Assembly: GCF_000380185.1 (NCBI RefSeq)
Contig: NZ_KB904769.1
Span: 153,440 to 217,439 of the forward strand
Reading direction: 5' to 3'
Source of the DNA: Thiofilum flexile DSM 14609
GTDB taxonomy: Bacteria; Pseudomonadota; Gammaproteobacteria; Thiotrichales; Thiotrichaceae
Length of the DNA stretch: 64,000 bases
Notes under the pieces: model-generated
What the model was told of the DNA's origin: nothing
The model's input: only the letters and a program-made list of their open reading frames with translations
Databases searched by the model: none
Program-made: the position numbers and the translations under genes
Shown: positions 44,915-54,798 of the stretch, one piece after another
How the letters are laid out: every line of letters begins with the position of its first letter
How positions within the stretch are numbered: the first letter of the stretch is position 1

Positions 44915-46054
44915 ATGACGGCTAATTATGCGGCTAAACCAGAATCTAGTCGGGGGCGTCGATTTCAAGAGTCGGCACCGCTCTATCGCAGCGAGTTTCA
45001 GCGTGATCGGGATCGGATTATTCACTCTAAGGCCTTTCGCCGCTTAGAGTATAAAACGCAGGTATTTGTGAATCATGAGGGTGATTTATATCGCACCCGC
45101 TTGACGCATTCGTTGGAGGTTGCACAAGTAGCCTGTGCGGTGGCACGCAATATGGGCTTGAATGAGGATTTAACCGAAGCGATAGCCCTCGCGCATGATT
45201 TAGGGCATACCCCGTTTGGACATGCAGGGCAGGATGCGCTGAATGCGTGTATGAAATTATTCGGTGGCTTTGAGCATAATTTGCAATCTCTGCGCGTAGT
45301 CGATCAATTAGAAACCTCCTATGCTGATTTTGATGGGCTAAATCTGACCTTTGAAACCCGCGAAGGTATTTTAAAACACTGTTCTGTCAAAAATGCTGCT
45401 GCCCTAGGTGAGATAGGGGAGCGTTTTATCAATAAAACACAGCCGAGTTTAGAGGCACAACTCGCTAATCTGGCGGATGAAATTGCTTATAATAATCATG
45501 ATATGGATGACGGAGTGCGTTCGGGATTAATCAGCATTAAGCAACTTTGCGAGGTGCCCTTATTTGCAACCGTTTATACCGAGGTGATTCAACGCTATCC
45601 ACAATTAGAAGAGCGGCGTTTAATGCACGAAATTGTACGGCGCTTAATTGGTAAAATGGTGATTGATTTAACCGAAACTAGTACGGCTATGCTGCAACAA
45701 GCAGGGGTCAATAGTATTGAGCAAGTACGCCAACATACTAGTCCATTAATTCGTTATAGTCCTGAATTATTAGCACAAAAAAATGAATTAAAAAGCTTTC
45801 TCTATCAAAACCTTTATATGCACCCCACGGTGTATCGCATGACCTGGAAAGCCCAAAAAATTATTAGTACTTTATTTGCTATTTATATGCAGGATATAAA
45901 ATTACTACCTGCTAAATATCAGAATTTTATTAAAACTAAGCCGGATGATGAAACCTATAAAGCTCGCGTGATTGCCGATTATATTGCAGGCATGACCGAC
46001 CGCTATGCAATGAAAGAGTATGGGCAATTTCATGATTTGAGTCGATTGCACTAA
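44915..46054 (+). CDS. dgt: Deoxyguanosinetriphosphate triphosphohydrolase-like protein
   Basis: A 379-residue HD-domain hydrolase. The metal-binding HD residues are in [13 protein letters not shown] and [21 protein letters not shown] third motif, [16 protein letters not shown], supplies another acidic pair. It belongs to the dNTPase subgroup that converts dGTP and other dNTPs to the nucleoside and triphosphate. It starts three bases after aroB, so it is the last gene of the pilM-to-dgt run. Confidence 0.95.
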   Translation: MTANYAAKPESSRGRRFQESAPLYRSEFQRDRDRIIHSKAFRRLEYKTQVFVNHEGDLYRTRLTHSLEVAQVACAVARNMGLNEDLTEAIALAHDLGHTPFGHAGQDALNACMKLFGGFEHNLQSLRVVDQLETSYADFDGLNLTFETREGILKHCSVKNAAALGEIGERFINKTQPSLEAQLANLADEIAYNNHDMDDGVRSGLISIKQLCEVPLFATVYTEVIQRYPQLEERRLMHEIVRRLIGKMVIDLTETSTAMLQQAGVNSIEQVRQHTSPLIRYSPELLAQKNELKSFLYQNLYMHPTVYRMTWKAQKIISTLFAIYMQDIKLLPAKYQNFIKTKPDDETYKARVIADYIAGMTDRYAMKEYGQFHDLSRLH

Positions 46055-46157
46055 GTTGTTACGGCTACTCAAGTGCAAATGTTATTTCGCAATTTAATTA
46101 TTACAGTAATGGGCTACACTCCTGTGATTTGATTGCTGATTGACTAAAGGACTATAA

Positions 46158-46697
46158 ATGACCCAAGCACCCGCGCGTTATCATCCCTTACTAGTAACAC
46201 TACATTGGCTATTAGCGCTGATGTTGGTAGTAGCTTTAGTAATGGGAGCTGTTGTCTTAGACAAGACCCCGAATAGTGACCCTGAGAAAATTAATGCATT
46301 ACGCGGGCATATGATCGCAGGTGGGGTCATTTTAATTTTAACTTTAGTGCGTATTTTTGTGCGCTTTACAACAACAGCCCCTGTTCATGCTACAACGGGT
46401 AATGTACTGTTAGATAAACTAGGCGCTTTAGTGCATGTGTTACTCAATTTATTAGTGATTGTGATGGCAGGAAGTGGTATCGCCTTAGCAGCTAGTGCAG
46501 GATTACCCGACATCGTATTCGGCGGCTCAGGGCAAGCCTTACCGGAGAGCTTCGGTGCCTTTCCAGCCCGAGCCGCACATGGAATTATAGCTAAGTTATT
46601 AATGGCTACTATTGTGCTGCATATAGTGGGTGCTATCTACCATCAGGTTATATTAAAAGATGGATTGATGAAAAGAGTATGGTTTGGTAAGCGTTAA
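46158..46697 (+). CDS. Cytochrome b561-family membrane protein
   Basis: This 179-residue protein has four membrane helices and the paired histidines of bacterial cytochrome b561 (H9 and H16 in RYHPLLVTLHWLLALML, H50 in RGHMIAGG, and others at HGIIAKLL and HIVGAIYHQ). Members pass electrons from quinol or act as superoxide:ubiquinone oxidoreductases (CybB-like). It has its own upstream gap of about 100 bases and ends at a palindromic intergenic region. Confidence 0.9.
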   Translation: MTQAPARYHPLLVTLHWLLALMLVVALVMGAVVLDKTPNSDPEKINALRGHMIAGGVILILTLVRIFVRFTTTAPVHATTGNVLLDKLGALVHVLLNLLVIVMAGSGIALAASAGLPDIVFGGSGQALPESFGAFPARAAHGIIAKLLMATIVLHIVGAIYHQVILKDGLMKRVWFGKR

Positions 46698-46726
46698 TTC
46701 TATCTTGTACTATTACTGTTACCCAC

Positions 46727-46810
46727 ACAAGACCGCTTTTCCTCTATCACATATTCACTCAACCTCTTACCGATTCATCACCGTTTGAATCGGTAGGGGA
46801 TTGGTCTTGT
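46727..46810. terminator. Nested palindrome between convergent genes
   Basis: An outer eight-base inverted repeat, ACAAGACC (46727-46734) and GGTCTTGT (46803-46810), encloses an inner perfect ten-base stem, TACCGATTCA and TGAATCGGTA (46768-46795), with an eight-base loop. No long T tract follows. It lies between cytochrome b561 and the outer-membrane protein gene and may serve as a two-way terminator. I see no gene in the remaining bases of this gap. Confidence 0.45.
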
Positions 46811-46902
46811 TATTCAACGCAGATCACGACTGTGTTATCTATCATGTTTAAATATGTAGTAAACCTCTTGCGTGTGAAATTATCTCACATGTGGTTGAAG
46901 TT

Positions 46903-47577
46903 TCAAAACCTATAGTTGATACCAAGAGAGTAAAAATCTACATCAGTATCTAATGTACGCCAAGTAGAGGTTCCTTCATCTAACATATTGCCAGTCTCAC
47001 CCACATTAAAATAGCGATCCCAGCCTAGGCGTAAACTCCAGTTTTTAGACAGTGCGTACTCCGTACCTACTCCTACTAGAGCATCTGTGCCTGCTTCTTT
47101 ACGTGATGTGGATGCTCCAAAACCTGTAACACTAGGTGAAAAGCTGGCATCAGCTTTGCTAATCCAGTGAAATACCCCTACTTTGCCATACAAGGATAGG
47201 TATGAGTTAGCTTTAATTTTTCCTAAAACTGACAGACCTACTCCATTAGTTTTTTGTGAGTATTGATCATTTACCCCACCTTGATTAACTGAGCCATTTA
47301 TTATTTTTCCTAGATCAGTATATTCAGCTTCGATAGCCCAGTTTTTATTAAGGGGATAACCAAAGTAGATTTTTGCACCCTGATCAGTTGTATCTGCCCT
47401 ACAAGCCCCACCCGCTGTAGCACAGCGATTAGGATTGGTAACTAGGTTACTAGTATTGGCTTTATTTTTAGTAGCGCCAATATCTATGCCCGTATATAAG
47501 CCTTTTGATAGGCCACCAGCAAAGGCCTGACTTTTTAATAATACTATTATAAACAATAATATGATTTTTAATTTCAT
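46903..47577 (-). CDS. Outer-membrane beta-barrel protein (OmpA-like/OmpW-like porin fold)
   Basis: A 224-residue protein with a signal peptide (MKLKIILLFIIVLLKSQAFA, residues 1-20) and alternating strands rich in Gly, Tyr and aromatic residues (GLYTGIDIGATKNK, LYGKVGVFHWI, LRLGWDRYF). It ends in LGINYRF, the C-terminal aromatic signature of outer-membrane barrels. Two cysteines near residues 52 and 58 may form a disulfide in a surface loop. It is of the eight-stranded OmpA-like type without a peptidoglycan-binding domain. It lies directly after the large secreted protease gene on the same strand (82-base gap). Confidence 0.85.
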   Translation of the reverse strand: MKLKIILLFIIVLLKSQAFAGGLSKGLYTGIDIGATKNKANTSNLVTNPNRCATAGGACRADTTDQGAKIYFGYPLNKNWAIEAEYTDLGKIINGSVNQGGVNDQYSQKTNGVGLSVLGKIKANSYLSLYGKVGVFHWISKADASFSPSVTGFGASTSRKEAGTDALVGVGTEYALSKNWSLRLGWDRYFNVGETGNMLDEGTSTWRTLDTDVDFYSLGINYRF

Positions 47578-47659
47578 GACTAAGTTCCTTAATGTGAAAA
47601 TAGATTCATTAGTAGAGGGGGAGATCCCTTATTAAAATCTCCCCTTCAATTTACTTATG

Positions 47660-50600
47660 CTATTTTCTTTTGAAAAAGCGTAACAGCATTAAGAAAAATA
47701 GCCCGAAAACTGCTAAGAGATCGGTGCTACCGCCACCACCTGAGCTACTACCACTACCATCACCTCGACTGCTAGCCTGAACAGTAATAGTTACCTGAGC
47801 CGTAGCTGTACCACCCTTACCATCAGAAACAGTGTAGTTGAATGAGTCACTCCCTACAAAATCTGTTTTAGGGGTATAGGTAAATGTGCCATTGCCATTA
47901 TTGACTACTTTGCCTCCTTGCGCAGAGGTAGCATCGAAGGTGCTAACGGTTAAAGTATCCCCATCAGTATCTGTATCGTTTGACAGTACATTACTTGTGA
48001 TAACCGCTATATTCTGTTTAGTGGTAGCACTATCAGCTTTTGCTATTGGATAAGTATTTGCCTTTTCAACGGTAATACTAACCGTAGCTGTAGCTGTTCC
48101 CCCCCTATCATCGGAAATGGTGTAGTTGAATGAGTCATTCCCTACAAAATCTGTTTTAGGAGTATAGGTAAGTGTGCCATCGCTATTACTAACTACTTTA
48201 CCTCCTTGAGTAGAGCTTGTATCAAAAGTAGTAATAGTTAGAGAGTCATTATCAGCATCTGTATCATTAGCTAGGATATTAGAAATAGTGACAGGAGTAT
48301 TTGTATGAGTGCTAATACTATCATTTTGTGCTACAGGAGTATGATTATTAACATCGAAAGTGTGTACTTTAAACTCAGCAGTCTGACCACCTATATTAAC
48401 TAGGGTTGATTTAAAGGCACCTGCTGTTGTAGAGGATTGTAGTCTCACAACTATTGTTTGACCGGATTTTATTTCGCCGGGTAGTTTAGTAAATTCACCA
48501 CCATCTATAGAATACTCACCTTGTAGAATGTAAATAGGGACATTTATCGATGGGCCAGTTATGGTAACAGCATCAGACTCAACCAATGTATCTGGGTCGT
48601 TATTAAATTTAGTAGGAATAGTAAAAGAATTTACTATTGTAGTATCTGCTACTAAGGGATTGGGATCAAAACCATCTAATAATCCATCGCCATCGGTATC
48701 GGGGTTATTAGGGTCAGTTTTAATAGCTGATTCTGCATCATTATCTAGTCTATCGCCGTCGCTATCTATAGGGGCAGAGTTAGTTAATGTAATCCAGACC
48801 TCTTTTGAGTCAACGGTTTCATAAGCTCGCCCTTTTGCTTTAAAGGTTATATGGTCAGTGTCATTCTCCAAAGCTGTAGCGGGTGCTGTAATTTCGAGGG
48901 TTACTAACTTTGACTCGCCGGGGGCTAGATTTAAAACACTATCGCCTAGTAAATTAACTGTAAAACCTTTATCAGACCATGTATTAAGATCATAAGTATC
49001 AGCGAGTAGTCCCATATTAGTTACAGTAAATTGATGCAATATTTTATCATTAGTACTATTTAATGATCTTTCAAAGTCTTTAGTAGATACGCTTACATTA
49101 TAGGATTGAGTATAATGTAGTTCTTCAATACTAGGCTCTTGATTTTTCTCTTCAATTGCATAAGAATCAGAAAAATCTGGTTTATCAATACCAGGAATTA
49201 AACCAATTCCATTGCCTATAGTACCATACTGGTAGGCAATTTCAGGCCAATCACTATAACTACCTAAAATTTTATCTCTCTCATGATCAGAATTATGATC
49301 ACTATTTAAAATGTTATAGCAGTATTCATCCTTATTATTAAATGAATAAACAACTTGGTCAGATTTGTAGTTAGCAATATCATTTTTTTGAACTAAAAAA
49401 GCAGGTTGCTTTCCCTTTCCCTTTCCCTCTTCACTGTCATCACTGTCAGTATAACCACACGCTATATTAGTACCATATACAATGCTTTTCATGGCCTCAG
49501 GTACAATAGGTCCATGAGTGATATCTGTAAACCAACGCTTACTCACATCATTATCGGTACCATTTGTGAATAAAACTGTATTCTCATTAATATCGCCTAT
49601 ATTGAATGAGGCATAGTCAAATTTATAATCCTCCTTGCCTACATTTAACCCTGAAAATTGAAAGGCATAATTCATGATACTTAAGTAATTTGGTTTATTA
49701 TTAAAGGAATTGACATCATCAAAATTATCTTTATATTTCGGTGTGCCATTATTCTCAACAACTATGACACCATTGGTAAATTTAAACCATGGGCCACCAT
49801 GACCCAACCCCAAATTATGTCCTAATTCATGCATTAAAGTGCCAGCTTGCATTGATTCACTCCAGAGATTTATACCGGCAGATATAAAAATAGCATTATT
49901 TTCAGAAAGTGCTATTCCAGACCATGGTAGAGCTGTAGTTTTATCATAAAATTTTGCTCCTACTAATGCATAATGATAAATACTATCACGGGTATTTTCT
50001 TGATTGGGGGTTTTTAAGCTACTAAAACCAAACTTCTCTTTGTATTCTTTTAAGCCCGCTTTAATATTATCGTTTATGGTAATATTATCAGGATCCAATA
50101 CGTTAGGAGTATTATCTGAAAGAAAGGCCGATCTACTTAAGCCAGATTCTTGTAATCTTGATAATGTAACTCGATTTACATAAACATGGAGATTTACACC
50201 ATGAAGAGCAAAAGCTTTTTGCACCCTCCTAATAGCTTGATCTGAAAATGGAGTATAGGCGTACTGATCTACTCCATCTTTAGTGATAATAGGTGGTGGT
50301 AAGATATCTACCCACAAGTACACATCTTTTCTATTAACATCTGGTAAACCATTGTTGGGATTCTCTCCAAAGCTTGCTTCATTCCAATTCATTCCACCGA
50401 TTGAAGCAAGTTTTTCCCACTCATCAGGAAGTGCATCACCATCAGTATCAACAATCCCCCCTACATTTTTAAAAGCAAATATAAAAGTATTGGGAGTCCC
50501 GTCGGTTGGTAAACTACTACTAGGCTGCCCTAAAGAATAAGTCTGTACCGCATCTACCGTATCAAGTGCCACCAAGGCTGAAGTTTCATCAGGTGTAGCT

Positions 50601-51430
50601 CCATAGTAAATAGTAAATGTTTTAGATTGACTTGCAGCTAGCTTACCAAAGTTAAAATCGAATAAAGCGCCATAATCAGCAGGCCCTGCATCAGTAAATT
50701 CTCCTGTGTAACCAATATCACTAGGTCCAGCTAATGGATTGCTAGAAGCAAATCCATTATTACTAGTGAACACTACATTAGGTAGCTTATTAGTTTTTAC
50801 AGTGACGTATTCATTAAAAGCAGTTGGCTCAACATCCCAATCCATATTGCGCCGATACAAAACCTCCACCTCACTAGCACTAATATTCTCAATAGTTACT
50901 TTGACCTCATACAAGTTAGGTGTAAGAGATGTTGGGGAGTATTCATGGGTAACCCTAAATGTACTGCCTATTGTAACAACGGAGGTAGCTGTTGTTCCAG
51001 TAGATGTAAACGACTCTACAGTTAGTCCATCCGTTCCCGCATCTTGATTGGCATAACCCGTTACACCACTAACTTTATCGGCAACACCCCACCCTTCACA
51101 TAAGCAGCCAGGTGATGTGGAGTCATTATTAGTAGGTACATAGCGCAATCCTACATAAGGCGTACCTCCAGCCGAGACTGCACCAGGTACATTTAGGTTA
51201 CCTGTATTATTAACTCCTAATTGTATTGTGCCATTGCTAATGATTGCATAATCAGTTCCTGCAGTGGCAGCAGCAGCTCTAAAAGTAGGCGTTGAGGAGT
51301 GCTTAGGAGGTAACTCTAGATTCTTTGGGTTGACTTCAGCTAAGGCTTTTGGAACCAATAATATTGCGCATATAGTAACTAATGCCGAGGAGGCTAAATT
51401 AGTTTTAGGGTTTTTGGAATAGGAGTCCAT
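47660..51430 (-). CDS. Large secreted metzincin-like metalloprotease with cadherin-like repeats and GlyGly-CTERM-like tail
   Basis: From the ATG at 51430 the protein is 1256 residues (an in-frame start at 51487 would place residues before the signal peptide). Residues 1-31 form a signal peptide ending in KALA. A beta-rich domain follows, then a thrombospondin type 3-like DTDGDALPDEWE. The peptidase region carries MHELGHNLGLGHGG near residue 525, the extended zinc motif HExxHxxGxxH of metzincins. A second Ca-binding stretch (DSDGDRLDNDAE, DTDGDGLLDGFDPNP) and two closely similar cadherin-like domains of about 90 residues follow. The tail GGGGSTDLLAVFGLFFLMLLRFFKRK is shown in part: Gly-rich stretch, hydrophobic helix, basic end, as in GlyGly-CTERM proteins processed by rhombosortase. 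Confidence 0.85.
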   Translation of the reverse strand: MDSYSKNPKTNLASSALVTICAILLVPKALAEVNPKNLELPPKHSSTPTFRAAAATAGTDYAIISNGTIQLGVNNTGNLNVPGAVSAGGTPYVGLRYVPTNNDSTSPGCLCEGWGVADKVSGVTGYANQDAGTDGLTVESFTSTGTTATSVVTIGSTFRVTHEYSPTSLTPNLYEVKVTIENISASEVEVLYRRNMDWDVEPTAFNEYVTVKTNKLPNVVFTSNNGFASSNPLAGPSDIGYTGEFTDAGPADYGALFDFNFGKLAASQSKTFTIYYGATPDETSALVALDTVDAVQTYSLGQPSSSLPTDGTPNTFIFAFKNVGGIVDTDGDALPDEWEKLASIGGMNWNEASFGENPNNGLPDVNRKDVYLWVDILPPPIITKDGVDQYAYTPFSDQAIRRVQKAFALHGVNLHVYVNRVTLSRLQESGLSRSAFLSDNTPNVLDPDNITINDNIKAGLKEYKEKFGFSSLKTPNQENTRDSIYHYALVGAKFYDKTTALPWSGIALSENNAIFISAGINLWSESMQAGTLMHELGHNLGLGHGGPWFKFTNGVIVVENNGTPKYKDNFDDVNSFNNKPNYLSIMNYAFQFSGLNVGKEDYKFDYASFNIGDINENTVLFTNGTDNDVSKRWFTDITHGPIVPEAMKSIVYGTNIACGYTDSDDSEEGKGKGKQPAFLVQKNDIANYKSDQVVYSFNNKDEYCYNILNSDHNSDHERDKILGSYSDWPEIAYQYGTIGNGIGLIPGIDKPDFSDSYAIEEKNQEPSIEELHYTQSYNVSVSTKDFERSLNSTNDKILHQFTVTNMGLLADTYDLNTWSDKGFTVNLLGDSVLNLAPGESKLVTLEITAPATALENDTDHITFKAKGRAYETVDSKEVWITLTNSAPIDSDGDRLDNDAESAIKTDPNNPDTDGDGLLDGFDPNPLVADTTIVNSFTIPTKFNNDPDTLVESDAVTITGPSINVPIYILQGEYSIDGGEFTKLPGEIKSGQTIVVRLQSSTTAGAFKSTLVNIGGQTAEFKVHTFDVNNHTPVAQNDSISTHTNTPVTISNILANDTDADNDSLTITTFDTSSTQGGKVVSNSDGTLTYTPKTDFVGNDSFNYTISDDRGGTATATVSITVEKANTYPIAKADSATTKQNIAVITSNVLSNDTDTDGDTLTVSTFDATSAQGGKVVNNGNGTFTYTPKTDFVGSDSFNYTVSDGKGGTATAQVTITVQASSRGDGSGSSSGGGGSTDLLAVFGLFFLMLLRFFKRK

Positions 51431-51688
51431 AATAGTATACCTAAAAATAAGGGACAGATTAAGAATTTTTATGGAAAATACTGACACGTAGCTTTTACTA
51501 AATTATCTGTTAATACTTAGTGGAAGTCTAGGTGGAAAATTCCCAAGTCTAAGGATATCTGGGCTATTCGAGGTATATGGCACAAATCACTCGTAATCTA
51601 AATAGATATATTATATGGAATAAATTGATATTTTTTATTAATAAGAAATTGCCGAAGAGCACTTAAAATGGTTTTTTATTAGGTAAAT

Positions 51689-51720
51689 AAAAAAGCCAGA
51701 CTTTAAAATCTGGCTTTTTT
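51689..51720 (-). terminator. Intrinsic terminator of the BMP/deaminase/ubiC unit
   Basis: GCCAGA and TCTGGC pair across an eight-base loop, flanked by A6 and T6, so the structure ends transcripts on the minus strand after the gene at 51742-52830 and would also work in the opposite direction. The region from 51488 to 51688 upstream of the protease gene is AT-rich and shows no gene. Confidence 0.88.
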
Positions 51721-51741
51721 ATTTAAAGCTATAGAGCTTGA

Positions 51742-52830
51742 TTATTTAGGAATATCGCCTTCCACACCTTCAACATACCAATCCATTTTGGCTAGATCAG
51801 CAATACTCATACTAGAGCCTTCTGGGACTTTCACTTCACCTTTTTGATCTTTAATCGGGCCTGTGAAAGGATTATAGCCGCCTTTAATCTCATCAATTAT
51901 TTTAGTGGCTTCAGCTTTTAGCTCCTCAGATAGGGCTGGATTAAAATTATTAGAGGTCACAACACCTTCAGCCATGCCACCCCAGAAATCACCTGATTTC
52001 CAAGTACCATCCATAACTGATTTAACGACACCTGTGTAATAATCTTCCCAGTTTTGCACCACAGACACTAAATGCGCTTTTTCACCAAAGCGTGACATAT
52101 CAGAGTCTTGGCCTACACCATACACGCCACCCCGACGTTCAGCCGCTTGCATTGCTGCAGGGCTATCGGTGTGCTGGAGAATCACATCTGCGCCTTGATC
52201 CATTAAAGTATTCGCCGCATCGGCTTCTTTACCCGGATCAAACCACGTATTAACCCACACAATTTTTAATTTAGCTTTAGGGTTATAACGATTTAAGGCT
52301 AATTGCACGGCATTAATATCACGAATAACTTCTGGAATAGGGAAGGAGGCGATATAGCCAATGGTATTACTCTTAGTCATTTTCGCCGCTAAGAAACCCG
52401 CGACATAACGACCTTCAAAACTTTTAGCAATATAAGTGCCGAGGTTTTTTTCCTGTTTATAACCTGTGGCATGCATAAAGGTGACATCAGGGTATTTTTT
52501 GGCGACTTTAGCCGTAGGATTCATATAACCGAAAGAGGTCGTGAAAATGAGTTTATTACCATCTTTAACCAAGTTAGTAATCGCACGCTCAGCATCAGCA
52601 CCTTCGGGAACACTTTCGATATAAGTGGTTTTGACTTTATCGCCCAGATTTTTTTCGACGGCTTTACGGCCTAAGTCATGTTGATAACTCCAACCATTAT
52701 CACCAACCGGCCCTACATAAATAAAACCCACTTTAAAAGGGTCTTCTGCCTGAGCACCTAAACTGGCTAGCGTTAAACTAGCGCCTGTTAATAAGGCCGC
52801 TAACCATTGTTTGACACGAAATGTGCGCAT
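51742..52830 (-). CDS. BMP-family ABC transporter substrate-binding protein
   Basis: A 362-residue periplasmic binding protein with a signal peptide (about 1-29, ending AQAED). The BMP/PnrA-like fold shows VGFIYVGPVGDNGWSYQHDLGR, IFTTSFGYM, YIASFPIPEVIRDINA, and ADVILQHTDSPAAM. Family members bind purine nucleosides or related bases for uptake. The neighbouring 8-oxoguanine deaminase gene, 34 bases upstream on the same strand, fits a purine-scavenging role. No permease or ATPase gene follows, so the transporter partners are encoded elsewhere. Confidence 0.9.
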   Translation of the reverse strand: MRTFRVKQWLAALLTGASLTLASLGAQAEDPFKVGFIYVGPVGDNGWSYQHDLGRKAVEKNLGDKVKTTYIESVPEGADAERAITNLVKDGNKLIFTTSFGYMNPTAKVAKKYPDVTFMHATGYKQEKNLGTYIAKSFEGRYVAGFLAAKMTKSNTIGYIASFPIPEVIRDINAVQLALNRYNPKAKLKIVWVNTWFDPGKEADAANTLMDQGADVILQHTDSPAAMQAAERRGGVYGVGQDSDMSRFGEKAHLVSVVQNWEDYYTGVVKSVMDGTWKSGDFWGGMAEGVVTSNNFNPALSEELKAEATKIIDEIKGGYNPFTGPIKDQKGEVKVPEGSSMSIADLAKMDWYVEGVEGDIPK

Positions 52831-52864
52831 GTATTAATCCTCATGGGGGTAAAATCTGTTGCAA

Positions 52865-54223
52865 TTAAGCGCGGGCTTTTTGGGCTAAGCGTCGCGCAGC
52901 GGCTTGGTGACGTTGCATTAATTCCTTTATATCGATGTGTATGGGAGCACCCTCCACGACAGTCCATTGTCCGGCAATCATCACACGGTAGGCGCGTTGT
53001 GCTCCACCTAATAACAGTGCCGCTAATGGGTCATGATGACCGGAAAAACGTAGCTCGTCTAGCTTAAATAATGCTAAATCAGCCTGATAGCCTGTCGCAA
53101 TGCGCCCAATATCCCTGCGTCCTAGTACCTTAGCCGAACCACTCGTGGCAAAACGATACGCATCCAAATGGGTCATCCGTGCCGCACCATAACGTAACCG
53201 TTGCAAATATAATGCCTGTCGGACTTCGCTGATTAAATTAGAGTGATCATTAGAGGCTGATCCATCTACTCCAAGTCCTACCGGACTGCCAGCTTGTTCA
53301 AGTTCTAAGGTACGACAAATACCGGAGGCTAACATCATATTGGAATTAGGGCAGTGACAAATACCGACTCCAGCCTTGCCAAGTCGCTGAATTTCTTCAT
53401 CATTAAAATGAATGCCGTGCGCTAACCATGTCCGATTATACAACCAACCCACACGGTCTAAATAGTCAACCGTTCTGAGGCCAAAGCGTTTGAGACAAAA
53501 CGCTTCCTCGTCTAGGGTTTCGGCTAAATGAGTATGAAGCGATACCTGATAGGTTTGAGCCAGTTGAGCACTAGCTTGCATCAGTTCAGTCGTGACCGAA
53601 AAAGGGGAGCAGGGAGCCAGGGCGATTTGTACCATTGCACCTTCATGAGGCTGATGATAGGTACGAATCAGGCGCTCACTATCGTCTAAAATCACCAGCT
53701 CGGTTTGTACCGTCGATTGAGGAGGTAAGCCACCTTGATCTTTACCCAAACTCATAGAGCCGCGCGTGAGTGTGACGCGCATACCCACTTTTTTTGCCGC
53801 TTCCACCTGCGTATCAATAGCGTATTCTAAACCAGTAGGGAAGAGGTAATGGTGATCCGCAGCAGTCGTACAGCCAGAGAGCATGAGTTCGGTCAAAGCC
53901 AATTCAGTTGCAACAGCTAGCATCTCCGGCTCTAAGCCTGCCCAGACTGGATAGAGGGTTTTTAACCACGGAAACAGCTCTTTATTCAAAGCCTCCGGAT
54001 AAGCACGGGTCAGCGTTTGGTAAAAATGATGATGAGTATTGATTAGCCCCGGCAGTATAACGTATTCACTCGCATCAAAGGTTTGATCAATGGGAGTACT
54101 TGGCGTTTGCTGTGCGTCCAATACCTCAATAATGCGCTGATCTTGAATCACAATACCCGCACTAGGACGCTCTATTAAGCCATCAAATAAGGCTAAGGGA
54201 TTACGTAACCATAAGGTAGTCAT
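52865..54223 (-). CDS. 8-oxoguanine deaminase-like amidohydrolase
   Basis: This 452-residue metal-dependent deaminase of the Atz/Trz group has HHH at residues 64-66 (INTHHHFYQT), a CTTAADHHYLFP segment, HTHLAET, the late HGIHF, and the zinc-linked D in GLGVDGSASND. That last sequence and the overall pattern match 8-oxoguanine deaminases, which convert 8-oxoguanine to urate and ammonia. Its start overlaps the ubiC stop by four bases, and the nucleoside-binding protein gene follows, so the pathway is probably purine salvage or detoxification. The sequence match is by motif; activity is inferred. Confidence 0.88.
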   Translation of the reverse strand: MTTLWLRNPLALFDGLIERPSAGIVIQDQRIIEVLDAQQTPSTPIDQTFDASEYVILPGLINTHHHFYQTLTRAYPEALNKELFPWLKTLYPVWAGLEPEMLAVATELALTELMLSGCTTAADHHYLFPTGLEYAIDTQVEAAKKVGMRVTLTRGSMSLGKDQGGLPPQSTVQTELVILDDSERLIRTYHQPHEGAMVQIALAPCSPFSVTTELMQASAQLAQTYQVSLHTHLAETLDEEAFCLKRFGLRTVDYLDRVGWLYNRTWLAHGIHFNDEEIQRLGKAGVGICHCPNSNMMLASGICRTLELEQAGSPVGLGVDGSASNDHSNLISEVRQALYLQRLRYGAARMTHLDAYRFATSGSAKVLGRRDIGRIATGYQADLALFKLDELRFSGHHDPLAALLLGGAQRAYRVMIAGQWTVVEGAPIHIDIKELMQRHQAAARRLAQKARA

Positions 54224-54798
54224 AGGGGTATGCTCTCATTAGGTTGCGGGTAATTAATCAGTGCGGGTAGGAAAAACTCACTGACTACCAAGGGATGTAA
54301 GGCACCCGTAAATAACGTCTGGCGACCCCAAAGCTGCGGAGTGCTTTTAGCCATGGGTGGAATATTCGCAAAAAAGGCCAGTTCACTAGGAAGTTCAGCG
54401 TAATACATGAGCGCACGTTTTAACACTGGCTCGGCGAAAATCCAATGACCGAGGGGGCGAGCGCCCAGTTCACGCAGTTCAGCATAATGATCCACCAATG
54501 CGGCTTCAGGTAACACAGAACTAGCGAATACTAGCGGTGTATCGCCATCACAAAGCAACACTTCACGTTGTAGGACGGAGCTGAAAGGGTGCAGCCCTAA
54601 TGCTTTACTCATTAACTCCGAGCAGGGGGTAAACTCGTGTTTGAGAACTTGTACTTGAAAGGTGTATTGGCAGATAGTTTGGAGTTGTGTAGTCAATGAC
54701 CCCGCCACCCCTAACCACGCTTGCAGCCATGGGGGGGTGGGTTGAGGGGGTATATCCGTATGAAAAGGGTGCCAAGCCATACCAATCAGAGAATCCAT
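54220..54798 (-). CDS. ubiC: Chorismate lyase (UbiC)
   Basis: A 192-residue soluble enzyme that splits chorismate to 4-hydroxybenzoate and pyruvate, the first ubiquinone-specific step. Conserved features: LQREVLL with R78, LGARPLGHWIF, and WGRQ...VSEFFLPA with E174, the counterparts of the catalytic Arg and Glu. It lacks the adjacent ubiA seen in many genomes. It is the first gene of a unit whose next genes, deaminase and nucleoside-binding protein, have no known link to ubiquinone. Confidence 0.9.
   Translation of the reverse strand: MDSLIGMAWHPFHTDIPPQPTPPWLQAWLGVAGSLTTQLQTICQYTFQVQVLKHEFTPCSELMSKALGLHPFSSVLQREVLLCDGDTPLVFASSVLPEAALVDHYAELRELGARPLGHWIFAEPVLKRALMYYAELPSELAFFANIPPMAKSTPQLWGRQTLFTGALHPLVVSEFFLPALINYPQPNESIPL

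Noticed and set aside
49380..49440. Triplet repeat-like (GGGAAA) run inside the protease gene
   Set aside because: It encodes a short Gly-Lys stretch in frame (GKGKGK) and is only three units long; no sign of phase variation.
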